A stretch of 10,775 nucleotides of DNA from positions 1 through 10,775 of the forward strand of contig JBGOZE010000047.1 of the NCBI GenBank assembly GCA_041479965.1. The letters run 5' to 3'. Origin of the DNA: SM23-78 sp041479965. Its GTDB lineage: Archaea; Nanobdellota; Nanobdellia; Woesearchaeales; SM23-78. The notes under the pieces were generated by a model. That model searched no databases, was not told the origin of the DNA, and saw only the letters and a list, made by a program, of their open reading frames with translations. Shown in pieces: positions 1 to 7,256 of this stretch. How positions within the stretch are numbered: the stretch's first letter is position 1; each line of letters begins with the position of its first letter. The position numbers and the translations under genes are program-made.

Positions 1-63
1 CTTTATGTCTTCAACAGCAGATTCTGCCTTTTTTATGATTTCTTTTAAATACATCTCGTCCAT
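1..63 (-). CDS. Unidentified protein, N-terminal 21 codons (runs off the window)
   Basis: The minus strand opens with ATG at 63 and reads MDEMYLKEIIKKAESAVEDI then K before leaving the window. The start is well supported. A GGAGGG ribosome binding site lies at 70-75, six bases before the ATG, and an A/T-rich TATA element centred near 112 lies about 49 bp upstream. The fragment is a charged amphipathic helix without a signal peptide. It is too short to identify, and no function is offered. Confidence 0.6.
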   Translation of the reverse strand, partial: MDEMYLKEIIKKAESAVEDIK

Positions 64-118
64 AATGATCCCTCCAATCTACTATTTCTTTAATAGAAAC
101 ATAACTTATATTTAAATA
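64..118 (-). promoter_or_regulatory. Promoter and Shine-Dalgarno leader of the gene at 1-63
   Basis: Read on the minus strand, an archaeal-type TATA element (ATTTAAATATA, about 106-117) is followed by a short leader and GGAGGG at 70-75. If transcription starts about 25 bp after the TATA centre, the 5' UTR is roughly 20-25 nt. This differs from the leaderless layout of most other genes here. The leader shares the words GTAGATT and TGGAGGGAT with the leader of the AAA+ gene at 9408. Confidence 0.55.
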
Positions 119-190
119 TTTCGTCTTTGAAGTATTCTCATGCTCAGGTATTTGCTTAATAGGAGGCTCGTTTTTATTGAAACTAATCGT

Positions 191-574
191 TTATGCGTGA
201 AGAACTCGCTTTTCACGGGGTTTTTGGTTCCTTCTTTTGACTTCTTCATTATGTGTCTTGTTTGTAAGGTGTGCCATTTCCCGACTCTTTTTGGCCTCTC
301 GCTTCTTACCAAGCCTCTCTTGTATGCCTGCTAAGTTGCTCCAGGCTGCAGCATGCGTCTTATGTAGCTTAACAACCATTTTGAGGCACTTCTCAGCCTC
401 TGCTAGATTGTTCATGAAGAATAGTGCCATGCCTTTGCCGTAGAAGGCCCAGTAAAGCGTCCTATCCAGTTTGATAGCCTTATCAAAATAAACTATGGCT
501 TTCCAGTTATTGCCTTTATGCATCAATTCATTCATTCCCTTAGAAAGAAGTTCAATTCTGTCACACTTACTCAT
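191..574 (-). CDS. Small TPR-repeat protein with basic C-terminal tail
   Basis: About three tetratricopeptide repeats fill most of the protein, at roughly residues 7-40, 41-74 and 75-101. They show the usual pattern (W/Y at position 4, G/A at 8, A-Y-F/A-E at 20-27, e.g. WKAIVYFDKAIKLD and LAEAEKCLKMVVKL). TPRs are protein-binding scaffolds, and the partner cannot be told. A lysine/arginine-rich tail of about 30 residues follows. There is no signal peptide or membrane segment, so it is probably cytoplasmic. I chose ATG at 574 because a TATA-like CATTTAAAC element (TTTAAA at 601-606) sits about 29 bp upstream, the leaderless spacing used elsewhere here. A start at 595, seven codons longer, is possible, with a weaker A/T element near 626-635. 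About four of nine arginines use CGN codons, unlike lonB, hinting at shared foreign origin with hsdR. Confidence 0.75.
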   Translation of the reverse strand: MSKCDRIELLSKGMNELMHKGNNWKAIVYFDKAIKLDRTLYWAFYGKGMALFFMNNLAEAEKCLKMVVKLHKTHAAAWSNLAGIQERLGKKREAKKSREMAHLTNKTHNEEVKRRNQKPREKRVLHA

Positions 575-597
575 GTTGATGTGAGCAAAAATCATGG

Positions 598-609
598 CTG
601 TTTAAATGG
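598..609 (-). promoter_or_regulatory. TATA element of the TPR gene
   Basis: On the minus strand CCATTTAAAC is centred near 603, about 29 bp before the ATG at 574, and no ribosome binding site lies between. It resembles the CATTTAAG element before the gene at 7257. The spacing implies a leaderless transcript and is the main argument for the 574 start. Confidence 0.4.
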
Positions 610-681
610 ATTATTAAGGGCGAAAGTATATTTTAGGTGTTAGCTTTTTGATTATGCCAATTGCAGCATAAGAATTTACTG

Positions 682-2799
682 TTATGCTTCTGCGTAGTAT
701 GGCGAAGGCAGTGTAGGGTAGACCCGCAAAACATGCTTATAGACTTCTTCAGCTCTTTCTTTTACTTCATCTTCGTTGTAGCGGTCTAATGGCAGACCTG
801 TTTTATCTTGGAAGAGGAAATCATGTATTGTGGTTATTATTGAATCTCGACTTGATTCTTTTTCCGTCCAATGATCAATAATTAGTTTTTCGGTTTTGAG
901 TTTTTTGAGTAGTTCTACAGCCACTTTCTTGATTTCTTTGATTTCTTTTGGTTTCAGTTCAGGTTTTTTTAATATATCGAATATTGCTAGTGTTTCTTCA
1001 TCCAGATTTTCCCTGATAGCTCGATGTTCTTCCTCATCAAGGTCTTTCATAAATTTCAGTAATTCCTGGAATGTTGTTTCTATGGTGACCCTGTCTTTCT
1101 CATCATTGTATCTCTTAACGATTTTCTCTAAGTGATCTTGGAAGTTTGTTCGTAAAGGATTCCTATGCAGCATGCGACTCACTCTATTTTCTATGGCTTG
1201 CCTTAGATTTTGTACGGTAGTATTTTTTGTAGGGCTTTTCTTGAACTCTTGCCTTAAGCGTTCAAAATCTATTTTGCTTATATCAAAAGGTGTTGTAGGC
1301 TCAGATGCTGGCTTTGGGCTCGTTCTTATAGCCTCACCCACGAGTTCATGAAGCTCTTTTATAATATCGGTAATATCTGCTTTGTCTCTATCTATTTGAA
1401 GCATTTTATAGATGACGTTGATAGCCCGATATTCTTTACGATATTGGCTTACTTCTTTTATGTTCACACAGAATTTGTATTTCTTGAATACTTCTCTGCA
1501 CATTGCCTCAAAGCGTTTTCTGGTTTCATCATTTATATTAGCAGCTTCTTTAGCTTTTAAGAAAGCCGCATTACGCTCAAAGCCTTCTTTATTAATCATA
1601 TCGTCAAGCGATGCCTTCTTTTCAGAAAGGAAATTTCTTACCAAAAGGACTGATTGTTTTAACTGCTCCAGCAACTCTGACTGAGGTTTTGTTGGATCTA
1701 ATGACCCTTTTTTACCTTTACGACCAGAGTCGGATTGACCTGCAAAGGTTGCCAATGCTTCTCTGAGGTTCTTTAAAATACCGCAATAGTCTATTACTAA
1801 TCCATTATTTTTGCCTTCATTTACACGATTAGCTCTAGCAATTGCTTGCATAAGAGTGTGAGCTTTCAGGGCTTTATCCAGATATAATGTTGATAGGCAC
1901 GGAACATCAAATCCAGTCATCCACATCGCGCAAACAATAGCAATCCTGAATGGGTGTCCTTCCTTTTTGAAAGCAGAGTCTAGGTTCAGTCTTTTTCCAT
2001 CAGCTAGCTCGAATCCATCCTTTATGAGCTTTCTATGAGGAATAATGTCAAGGTCCCATTTCCTGAATTTATCTACCTCTCCTTGTTCTTCACTTATCAC
2101 TACAGCAATCTCTGTTTCTTTCATCCATGCTATTTGCCTGCGTAAATATATTTCATCCTGTTCATCCTTTGCTTCTGACAAGCTTGCTTTCAATTCTCCT
2201 GTTCTTTGATTCCAGTATCGAACAATAAGGTTATACATTCGTACACAGATAATTTTGTCCAGGCATACAAGCATTACCTTGCCATTCTCCCACTGGTTAG
2301 AATAATGTTGGACAAAATCCTTAGCTATCTGGTCAAGTCTTTCCTGAGCCGCAATAACGTGATATTCTCGCTTTATTTCTTTCTCTAAGCGTTCCTGAAC
2401 ATCTACGTCCTGACCCTCTATTTGTTCTATCTTTTCAGCAACTTTTTCATTCAAATCATGCGTTGCTACTCCTAGTAGGTCTCCTCGCGGGTCATAAAAC
2501 AAAGGGACTGTCGCATTATCATCAACTGCTCTTTGAAAGTCGTAAGTAGAGGTGTAATCACCGAATACTCTCCTTGTAATTTGATCATCCTTAAACAAGG
2601 GAGTCCCCGTAAATCCAATGAAGCTCGCATTAACCAGGGCGGCGCGCATATTAATGGCCAAAGTCTCATATTGAGTCCTATGAGCCTCGTCACTAATCAC
2701 GATGATGTCCTCCCGAGGCGTATATGGCTTGTCAGGCTCAACTTCCTTATTGAATTTCTGAATCAAAGTGAAAATATATGATTTGTGCTCTGCCAGCAT
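682..2799 (-). pseudogene. hsdR: Type I restriction enzyme subunit R, 5'-truncated
   Basis: This is the C-terminal two thirds of HsdR, the ATP-dependent translocase and nuclease subunit of type I restriction-modification. In the 705-residue reading, the DEAH box (residues 37-40) is followed by FTGTP (63-67, motif III), MWMTGFDVP (292-300, motif V) and QAIARANR (318-325, motif VI). After these comes a long helical C-terminal region ending in the EcoEI-type/DUF3387 domain (about 470-700, with LRTNFQDHLEKIV and DEETLAIFDILKKPEL). The family is usually about 1000 residues. The N-terminal PD-(D/E)xK nuclease domain and Walker A motif, some 300 residues, are missing. The frame continues only two codons above the first Met to a TGA at 2806-2808. 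The remaining codons have no stop or frameshift, so the loss looks recent. No hsdM, hsdS or promoter is seen. Arginine codons mix CGN and AGR. It is very unlikely to restrict DNA. Confidence 0.9.
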
Positions 2800-2822
2800 T
2801 TCCTGTCAGGGAAACCCAGAAC

Positions 2823-2869
2823 GGCCAAAAGTCAATAGTGGAGGTAAAAAAATACTATTGACTTTGGCC
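2823..2869. repeat. Imperfect 17/16-bp inverted repeat (hairpin) at the hsdR break
   Basis: The left arm GGCCAAAAGTCAATAGT (2823-2839) pairs with the right arm ACTATTGACTTTGGCC (2854-2869), with a single bulged A. The 14-base loop carries GGAGGT followed by an A-run. It lies between the broken 5' end of hsdR and the transposase gene. A near-identical 10-bp direct repeat, CCTGTCAGGG (2802-2811) and CCTGTAAGGG (2869-2878), brackets it. It could be a terminal structure of the insertion sequence, a hairpin that blocks read-through into the transposase, or the remnant of a small non-autonomous element. No T-run follows on either strand, so an intrinsic terminator is unlikely. Confidence 0.75.
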
Positions 2870-4675
2870 CTGTAAGGGTCACCTAAATTCTTTGACCAAC
2901 GATAGCAGAATTAGCGAGAGCTCTAAAGAAAATGAAAAAAAATCCAAATCAGGGCACCCTTTCGCCCTACCTGAAAAAAGATGAATTGAGTCTGAGGAAG
3001 AGTGAGAGCCTAAAAAGGCTTGCCTTTCCGGAATTTCTTCGCAAGATGTATGATAAAGGCTACATTGATCCTGACGAAGTTCCTCTATCATTAGCGAAGG
3101 ACATACAGTACCCTCGCTACGCGTTGCTATCGTTCATGATATTTTTTATATCCCGAGGCTATGGAAAGATTACTAAGGCTCTCAGGGATGCGGAACGAGA
3201 GAATCTCTTTGAGGTAATGGGGTTTCACAAAGATTATCTGCCTAAAAACGATACAATTAGCAGGTTCAAGTGGAATGATTTGGGACCTGAAGGGATGGAA
3301 GATCTGACCTGTCGAATTAAGGAAGCTATGCATGATAATTCTTGGTTCGTTGAAGGAACGGCGGTTCCTATCAATACCGAACCCAACAATGAAAATGAGT
3401 TATTCCCTCATTTGACTTCAAAAGATAAAAGGAGATTAGGCACATGGTGTCTTAGGTATATTACTGAACACGCTCATGTAGACTTACGGCATAATGCAAA
3501 GTTTACTAACAAAGCAATATTCGAGGCAATGACATATGCATTATGCGATGCAAGCACAGCGCATGGCTTCTCAGATTCATTTAGGGACGACCCTATACTT
3601 GGAAAGAAGACCAGGCAGCACGCTCCATGCGATAAAACCCTGCTATTGAGGATTAGGAGGATATTCGAGACTAGACTAGATGTAATCAAGTTCTTTGATG
3701 CATTGTTTCAAAAAATGGTTGCTGTCATCAAAGAAAAGTGCCCTGAGGTATTCAACAGAAGGGACCTAGACCTTGCTTTTGACCATACCAGCATTCCTTC
3801 CTTTGCTAATCTGAAGAAATACTCTCAGAAGCTGCTCAATCCTGAAAGCCTTAAAAGAAAAATTTATGTTAATCCATCAGATGTTATTGGGGAATCCTAT
3901 ATCAAGGGTAAAGGAACAATCTATTTTTGGAAGTATCTGGTTGTAAGCATAGTAGTAAAGGGTTTACGATTTGCTGTCGCTTATTTGCCAATTACTTTTT
4001 ATAATAACGCTAAGCAGGCATCTCAGCTGAACAACACAATAAACAGAATCAAGATGGTTGTTAATCCAAGATACATACGAAGAATATACCTAGATAGAGG
4101 TTTTGATAACTTTGCAAACTACAGGCTACTATCAAAAAGAGGAATCAGATTTGTAATGGCGAAAAAGAAAAACAAAGGATCACTAACTAATAAGATTAAT
4201 GCCATAGATGATGACATAGCTTTCTTTAAACACAAATTCTCAAGAAATATGAGCTATAACATCATAGTATCTAAGACCACTATAAGAAACATCTATAATT
4301 ACAAAAGGAATCCAGAAAACAATACTGTTGACGATAAAGAAAAGAAGTATGCTTTCATCACTAACTGTCCTGTATCAAAAGAAAGTGTTAAGGATCTATT
4401 ATCAGGCTACCGTTCGCGATGGAGCATCGAAACGATGTTCAAAGATAAAAACCATCTCTTTGGCAGAACCACCAGTTGCGACGCCGTAATGAAAGACTTT
4501 TACTTTTCATATTCCCTTATATTGTTCAACCTTTGGGTTCTTTGCAACATAATACTAGCAATTCTCTACTATAAACAGGAAATTGGCAAGCCAAAAATGC
4601 AGATCACCACTATGAGAAATTACCTTAAAGGGGTGACCTTTGACCCGCCACCAGATGAACCCGCTGTTTTCTAAG
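2870..4675 (+). mobile_element. IS4-superfamily (ISH3-like) insertion sequence, ends approximate
   Basis: A single intact transposase gene fills the element. Its ends are not resolved. The best terminal match is AAGGGTCACC (2874-2883) against AAAGGTCACC on the opposite strand (4632-4641). That 9-of-10 match could arise by chance, and it would place the last codons of the transposase outside the element. No target-site duplication is visible. The left end abuts the truncated hsdR. On the right there is no hsdR sequence, so the insertion was accompanied or followed by a deletion or rearrangement. The coordinates given simply enclose the transposase and its 5' leader. Confidence 0.55.
2932..4674 (+). 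CDS. Transposase, IS4 superfamily, ISH3-like DDE type
   Basis: This is an RNase H-fold DDE transposase that cuts and joins its element's ends. The catalytic triad is visible: D284 in LAFDHTSIPS, D388 in YLDRGFDNF and E500 in YRSRWSIETMFK. The last exactly fits the Y-x2-R-x3-E signature of the IS4 superfamily. The following TTS...FYF....FNLWVLCN stretch (about 510-543) resembles the ISH3 family of archaea. At 580 residues it is longer than typical ISH3 transposases (about 390). The extra length lies in front of the catalytic core and appears to hold two helical segments, near 60-135 and 190-270. The reading frame is intact, so the gene could be active. No clear ribosome site precedes the ATG, and CCTAAATTC at 2882-2890 is at best a weak promoter. 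Arginine codons mix CGN and AGR. Confidence 0.88.
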   Translation: MKKNPNQGTLSPYLKKDELSLRKSESLKRLAFPEFLRKMYDKGYIDPDEVPLSLAKDIQYPRYALLSFMIFFISRGYGKITKALRDAERENLFEVMGFHKDYLPKNDTISRFKWNDLGPEGMEDLTCRIKEAMHDNSWFVEGTAVPINTEPNNENELFPHLTSKDKRRLGTWCLRYITEHAHVDLRHNAKFTNKAIFEAMTYALCDASTAHGFSDSFRDDPILGKKTRQHAPCDKTLLLRIRRIFETRLDVIKFFDALFQKMVAVIKEKCPEVFNRRDLDLAFDHTSIPSFANLKKYSQKLLNPESLKRKIYVNPSDVIGESYIKGKGTIYFWKYLVVSIVVKGLRFAVAYLPITFYNNAKQASQLNNTINRIKMVVNPRYIRRIYLDRGFDNFANYRLLSKRGIRFVMAKKKNKGSLTNKINAIDDDIAFFKHKFSRNMSYNIIVSKTTIRNIYNYKRNPENNTVDDKEKKYAFITNCPVSKESVKDLLSGYRSRWSIETMFKDKNHLFGRTTSCDAVMKDFYFSYSLILFNLWVLCNIILAILYYKQEIGKPKMQITTMRNYLKGVTFDPPPDEPAVF

Positions 4676-4865
4676 AGTTTTTGAATGATTCTGCCTCTGC
4701 CAAGAATACAGGAATGACCTATTTTTCTACGATTTGTCCTCTAACCCTACGAAAGTGGTCCGAAAAAAGCCAGTTAGCTACGCACAAACCGGAAAAACCC
4801 AGGTAAGATTTATAAATCAACCATGCAAAAAAAACTACATTGCGAAATCCTTGTTCATAGTAATC
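4675..4865. other. Gene-free junction between insertion sequence and backbone
   Basis: No convincing gene lies here on either strand. A TTG-initiated frame from 4734 runs into the membrane protein below, but its first 55 codons are polar and unrecognised and its real start is better placed at 4899. The minus strand shows no continuation of hsdR. Visible items are a T5 run at 4678-4682 just after the transposase stop (possible archaeal terminator), two similar words (CCGAAAAAAGCC at 4760 and CCGGAAAAACCC at 4789), and an A/T palindrome ATTTATAAAT near 4807-4816. It may be scar sequence from the event that removed the front of hsdR. Confidence 0.5.
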
Positions 4866-4873
4866 TTTATATA
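4866..4873 (+). promoter_or_regulatory. TATA element of the three-helix membrane protein gene
   Basis: TTTATATA is centred about 29 bp before the ATG at 4899, and no Shine-Dalgarno sequence lies between. This is the spacing expected for a leaderless archaeal transcript, and it sets the start of the downstream gene. Confidence 0.6.
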
Positions 4874-4898
4874 CTCGTTATCCAATTTATTCCCTATC

Positions 4899-5198
4899 AT
4901 GGACAAAGGCGATAAGATATCATTCGCAACATCTGACTCATCAGAGAAAAGGCTTGCCCTGGCCATGTTCATAGCAGGCATCCTTGTCTGGTTCTTGATA
5001 GACTCTGACAAGCCACTTGCCAGGGACTTGCTCAAAGGAATAGCTTTCTTCTTGTTCGGCTTCGGAATAATCTCTCTTAATAAGTGGAAGCGCTGGTCTG
5101 AGATGACTAAGAGAGAAAAGAACATGAGAATGATCTTCTACCTGATAATGGCTGTGCTCGCACTAGCAGTTGTTTTATGGTTGTTTCTGAGCAGATAG
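4899..5198 (+). CDS. Small membrane protein, three transmembrane helices, unknown function
   Basis: The 99-residue product begins MDKGDKISFATSDSSEKR. It carries three hydrophobic segments: about residues 19-35 (LALAMFIAGILVWFLI), 43-60 (GIAFFLFGFGIISL) and 77-97 (IFYLIMAVLALAVVLWLFL). A basic connector (NKWKRWSEMTKREKNMR) between helices 2 and 3 is probably cytoplasmic. The ATG at 4899 is preferred over an upstream TTG at 4734 because a TATA box lies 29 bp before it and the upstream extension is polar and unrecognised. It converges on lonB with 44 bp between the stops. No family is recognised. Proteins of this kind are common near housekeeping genes in small archaeal genomes, and no function can be assigned. 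Confidence 0.75.
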   Translation: MDKGDKISFATSDSSEKRLALAMFIAGILVWFLIDSDKPLARDLLKGIAFFLFGFGIISLNKWKRWSEMTKREKNMRMIFYLIMAVLALAVVLWLFLSR

Positions 5199-5208
5199 CC
5201 TGGAATAG

Positions 5209-5214
5209 AAAAAA
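5209..5214 (-). terminator. Oligo-T terminator downstream of lonB
   Basis: On the minus strand TTTTTT follows the lonB stop codon by about 29 bases, in the gap between the convergent genes. Runs of T are the main known archaeal termination signal. No hairpin accompanies it. Confidence 0.4.
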
Positions 5215-5242
5215 TTAATTCTACTTATACGCCTAAATTCAT

Positions 5243-7141
5243 TCACTGCTCCCCGTTGCTAGCCATTATCTTCTTGAGGATGTGCTGCTTGCCTTTCCAA
5301 TCAAGCGCTTCCTTGAGGACTTCGCTTATGTTGCTCACAGGTATGAGCTTTATCTTCTCTAGCTTTTTCTTGTCAATGACAATGTCGTTCAGGTTGCTTT
5401 TTGGGACTATGACTTTCTTGATCCCTGCATCCACAGCAGCCTCTACTTTTGAGCTTACTCCGCCTACAGGCAGGACTTCTCCACGAACACTTAGGCTTCC
5501 TGTCATTGCCAAGTCTTGTTTCACAGGAATCTTCTTGAGAGCACTTATTATGCTGGTAGCAACAGCCACGCTGGCGCTATCGCCCTCAACTCCTTCATAA
5601 GACTGCAAGAACTGGACATAAATATCATATTTGCCCTTGATGTCTTCTCCAAAGTATCGCTTGATGATGGCGCTCACATTCACAATAGCTTCCTTGGCTA
5701 TATCTCCAAGCTTTCCAGTGGCTATGATGCTCCTGCCTCTGCCTCCAATAGTCACTTCTGATTCTATTGGAAGGATGATGCCTGAGTAGGTGCTTCCGCT
5801 TCCAATCACAGCCAAGCCATTGACTCTACCAATTCTCTGGCCTGTGGTCACAATCACATCATATTCTTTTTTCCTCTCAATATACTTGTCAGCAATCTGC
5901 TCCTCCAAGCTTCTGGCAATTACCCTGGCTTTGAGTATGTGATTCTTCTCAACAACCTTTGCTCCTTCCTCAACAGCAACATCACCAGCAGCCCTGACTA
6001 ATCCTCCAAGCTCCCTGAATATAAGGCTCAGATGGCCTTTCCTGTTAGCCTTCCTCTTAGCCTCCTCGACCATGTACTCTACTGCTTCCTTGTTGAAGTG
6101 AGGGATTTTCTTGTCCTTGTTGACTTCCTGGGCTACGAACACAGCAATCTTCCATCTGTTCTCAGGAGTGTCAGGCATGGTATCCTTCATGTAGACCTCA
6201 TAGCCATAGCCTCTTATCCTGCTCCTCAAAGCAGGGTGCATGTTCCTGATGGTCTCAACATTGCCAGCAGCAACCATGATGAAGTTGCAAGGAACAGGCT
6301 CTGTCATGACCATTGCTCCTGCGCTTCTCTCGCTCTGACCAGTTATTGAGAACTTTCCCTCCTGCAAGGAAGTCAATAATTCCTGCTGAGTGTGAGGCTG
6401 AAGAGTGGCTATCTCATCTATGAACAACACTCCCATGTGGGCCTTGTGAATCATTCCAGCAACAATCCTCTCATGGGCTGGAGTGCCTAATCCTCCACTC
6501 TGGAAAGGGTCGTGCAGAACATCTCCGAGAAGAGCTCCTGCATGGGCTCCTGTTGCGTCAAGGAAAGGGGCATGCTCTTTTTTGAAGTTATCAACAATCA
6601 GCTTGGGAATAAGGGCTTTCTGGCTCTGGGGAACCATCCTCTTGCTCATCATAAGGACTAACATCAAGCCAAAGAAAAGGAATGAAAAGACAATCATAGA
6701 AGCTGAGAACACAATGTCAGATATCTCTTTTGCCTGCCACATATCATAGAACTTTATCGAAGCTATGAATCCTAATCCTATGAGCACCCATGAGAAAGGG
6801 TTTATTCCTTTCAAGAAGCTGCCAGACTCCTGAATCTTGGCCTTAGACACAATCTCCCTTCCCTGGCCTCCATTGACAGTCCTTATGAGAGGCATGTTCT
6901 CATCATTAGGGTTGGAGAAAGCCATTATGTCGACCAGTTTCTCCTTGGGCAAGAGCTCTGCCAAAGCCATTCCCAGCATTGACTTGCCAGTTCCAGGCTC
7001 GCCTATCAATAGGACGTGCCTTCTCTGCCTGCTAGCCTTCTTTATGACTTTCACAGCTTCTTCCTGGCCAATAACCTGGTCTATCATGCTCTTAGAAATC
7101 TTAATGTCAGCTGTAGTCTTGAAACTAAACTCACCCACCAT
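5243..7141 (-). CDS. lonB: Archaeal membrane-bound ATP-dependent protease LonB
   Basis: LonB is the membrane-anchored Lon of archaea. It unfolds and degrades damaged, unfolded and regulatory proteins on the cytoplasmic face. From the ATG at 7141 the 632-residue product has Walker A GEPGTGKS (47-54), two membrane helices inserted in the AAA+ domain (about 117-132 and 145-164), Walker B VLFIDE (238-243), and a sensor-1 region with AAGN (291-294). The C-terminal protease domain has the Ser-Lys dyad, S522 in GVEGDSAS and K565 in GGVSSKVEAA. Length and order match the family, and nothing is missing. The frame is open 24 codons further (to 7213), but a TATA box centred 27 bp before 7141 and homology starting at MVGEFSFKTTADIKISK favour 7141 and a leaderless mRNA. 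The arginine codons I read are all AGA or AGG. It is divergent from the small membrane protein at 7257. Confidence 0.95.
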   Translation of the reverse strand: MVGEFSFKTTADIKISKSMIDQVIGQEEAVKVIKKASRQRRHVLLIGEPGTGKSMLGMALAELLPKEKLVDIMAFSNPNDENMPLIRTVNGGQGREIVSKAKIQESGSFLKGINPFSWVLIGLGFIASIKFYDMWQAKEISDIVFSASMIVFSFLFFGLMLVLMMSKRMVPQSQKALIPKLIVDNFKKEHAPFLDATGAHAGALLGDVLHDPFQSGGLGTPAHERIVAGMIHKAHMGVLFIDEIATLQPHTQQELLTSLQEGKFSITGQSERSAGAMVMTEPVPCNFIMVAAGNVETIRNMHPALRSRIRGYGYEVYMKDTMPDTPENRWKIAVFVAQEVNKDKKIPHFNKEAVEYMVEEAKRKANRKGHLSLIFRELGGLVRAAGDVAVEEGAKVVEKNHILKARVIARSLEEQIADKYIERKKEYDVIVTTGQRIGRVNGLAVIGSGSTYSGIILPIESEVTIGGRGRSIIATGKLGDIAKEAIVNVSAIIKRYFGEDIKGKYDIYVQFLQSYEGVEGDSASVAVATSIISALKKIPVKQDLAMTGSLSVRGEVLPVGGVSSKVEAAVDAGIKKVIVPKSNLNDIVIDKKKLEKIKLIPVSNISEVLKEALDWKGKQHILKKIMASNGEQ

Positions 7142-7256
7142 GATACACGCGAATAATAAGGGATTTATAAAGCTTATCCAAACCGAATCACTTGGGCTGC
7201 GAAAAAGCAGCAACTATAAAAACATTTAAGTATTACTAGAATGATGAGATGAGAAA
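7142..7256. promoter_or_regulatory. Divergent promoter region between lonB and the membrane protein gene
   Basis: Two TATA elements point outward. TTTATAAA at 7164-7171 serves lonB on the minus strand, 27 bp from its ATG. CATTTAAG at 7223-7230 serves the gene at 7257, about 30 bp from its ATG, with an ACTATAAAAAC stretch just upstream. Between them lies a short inverted repeat, GCTGC (7196-7200) and GCAGC (7207-7211), spaced by GAAAAA. An operator acting on both promoters could sit there, but that is inference. Confidence 0.55.

Noticed and set aside
652..671. TTATGC/GCATAA inverted repeat after hsdR as a terminator
   Set aside because: A six-base stem only, with no T-run on the minus strand after it. 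T-runs are the expected archaeal signal.
4734..4898. 55-codon N-terminal extension of the membrane protein from a TTG start
   Set aside because: It is polar and unrecognised, has no ribosome site, and a TATA box at 4866-4873 lies inside it, 29 bp before the ATG at 4899.
4823..4915. Short frame beginning ATGCAAAAAAAACTA
   Set aside because: About 30 codons only, with no ribosome site, a TATA-like element too close (about 12 bp), and it overlaps the promoter of the next gene.
7142..7213. 24-codon upstream extension of LonB
   Set aside because: It would cover the lonB TATA box. The extension is hydrophobic and unlike the family's N-terminus, which starts at MVGEFSFKTTADIK.
6837..7229. 130-codon plus-strand frame opposite lonB
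   Set aside because: A shadow of the lonB Walker A region, with no recognisable domain.
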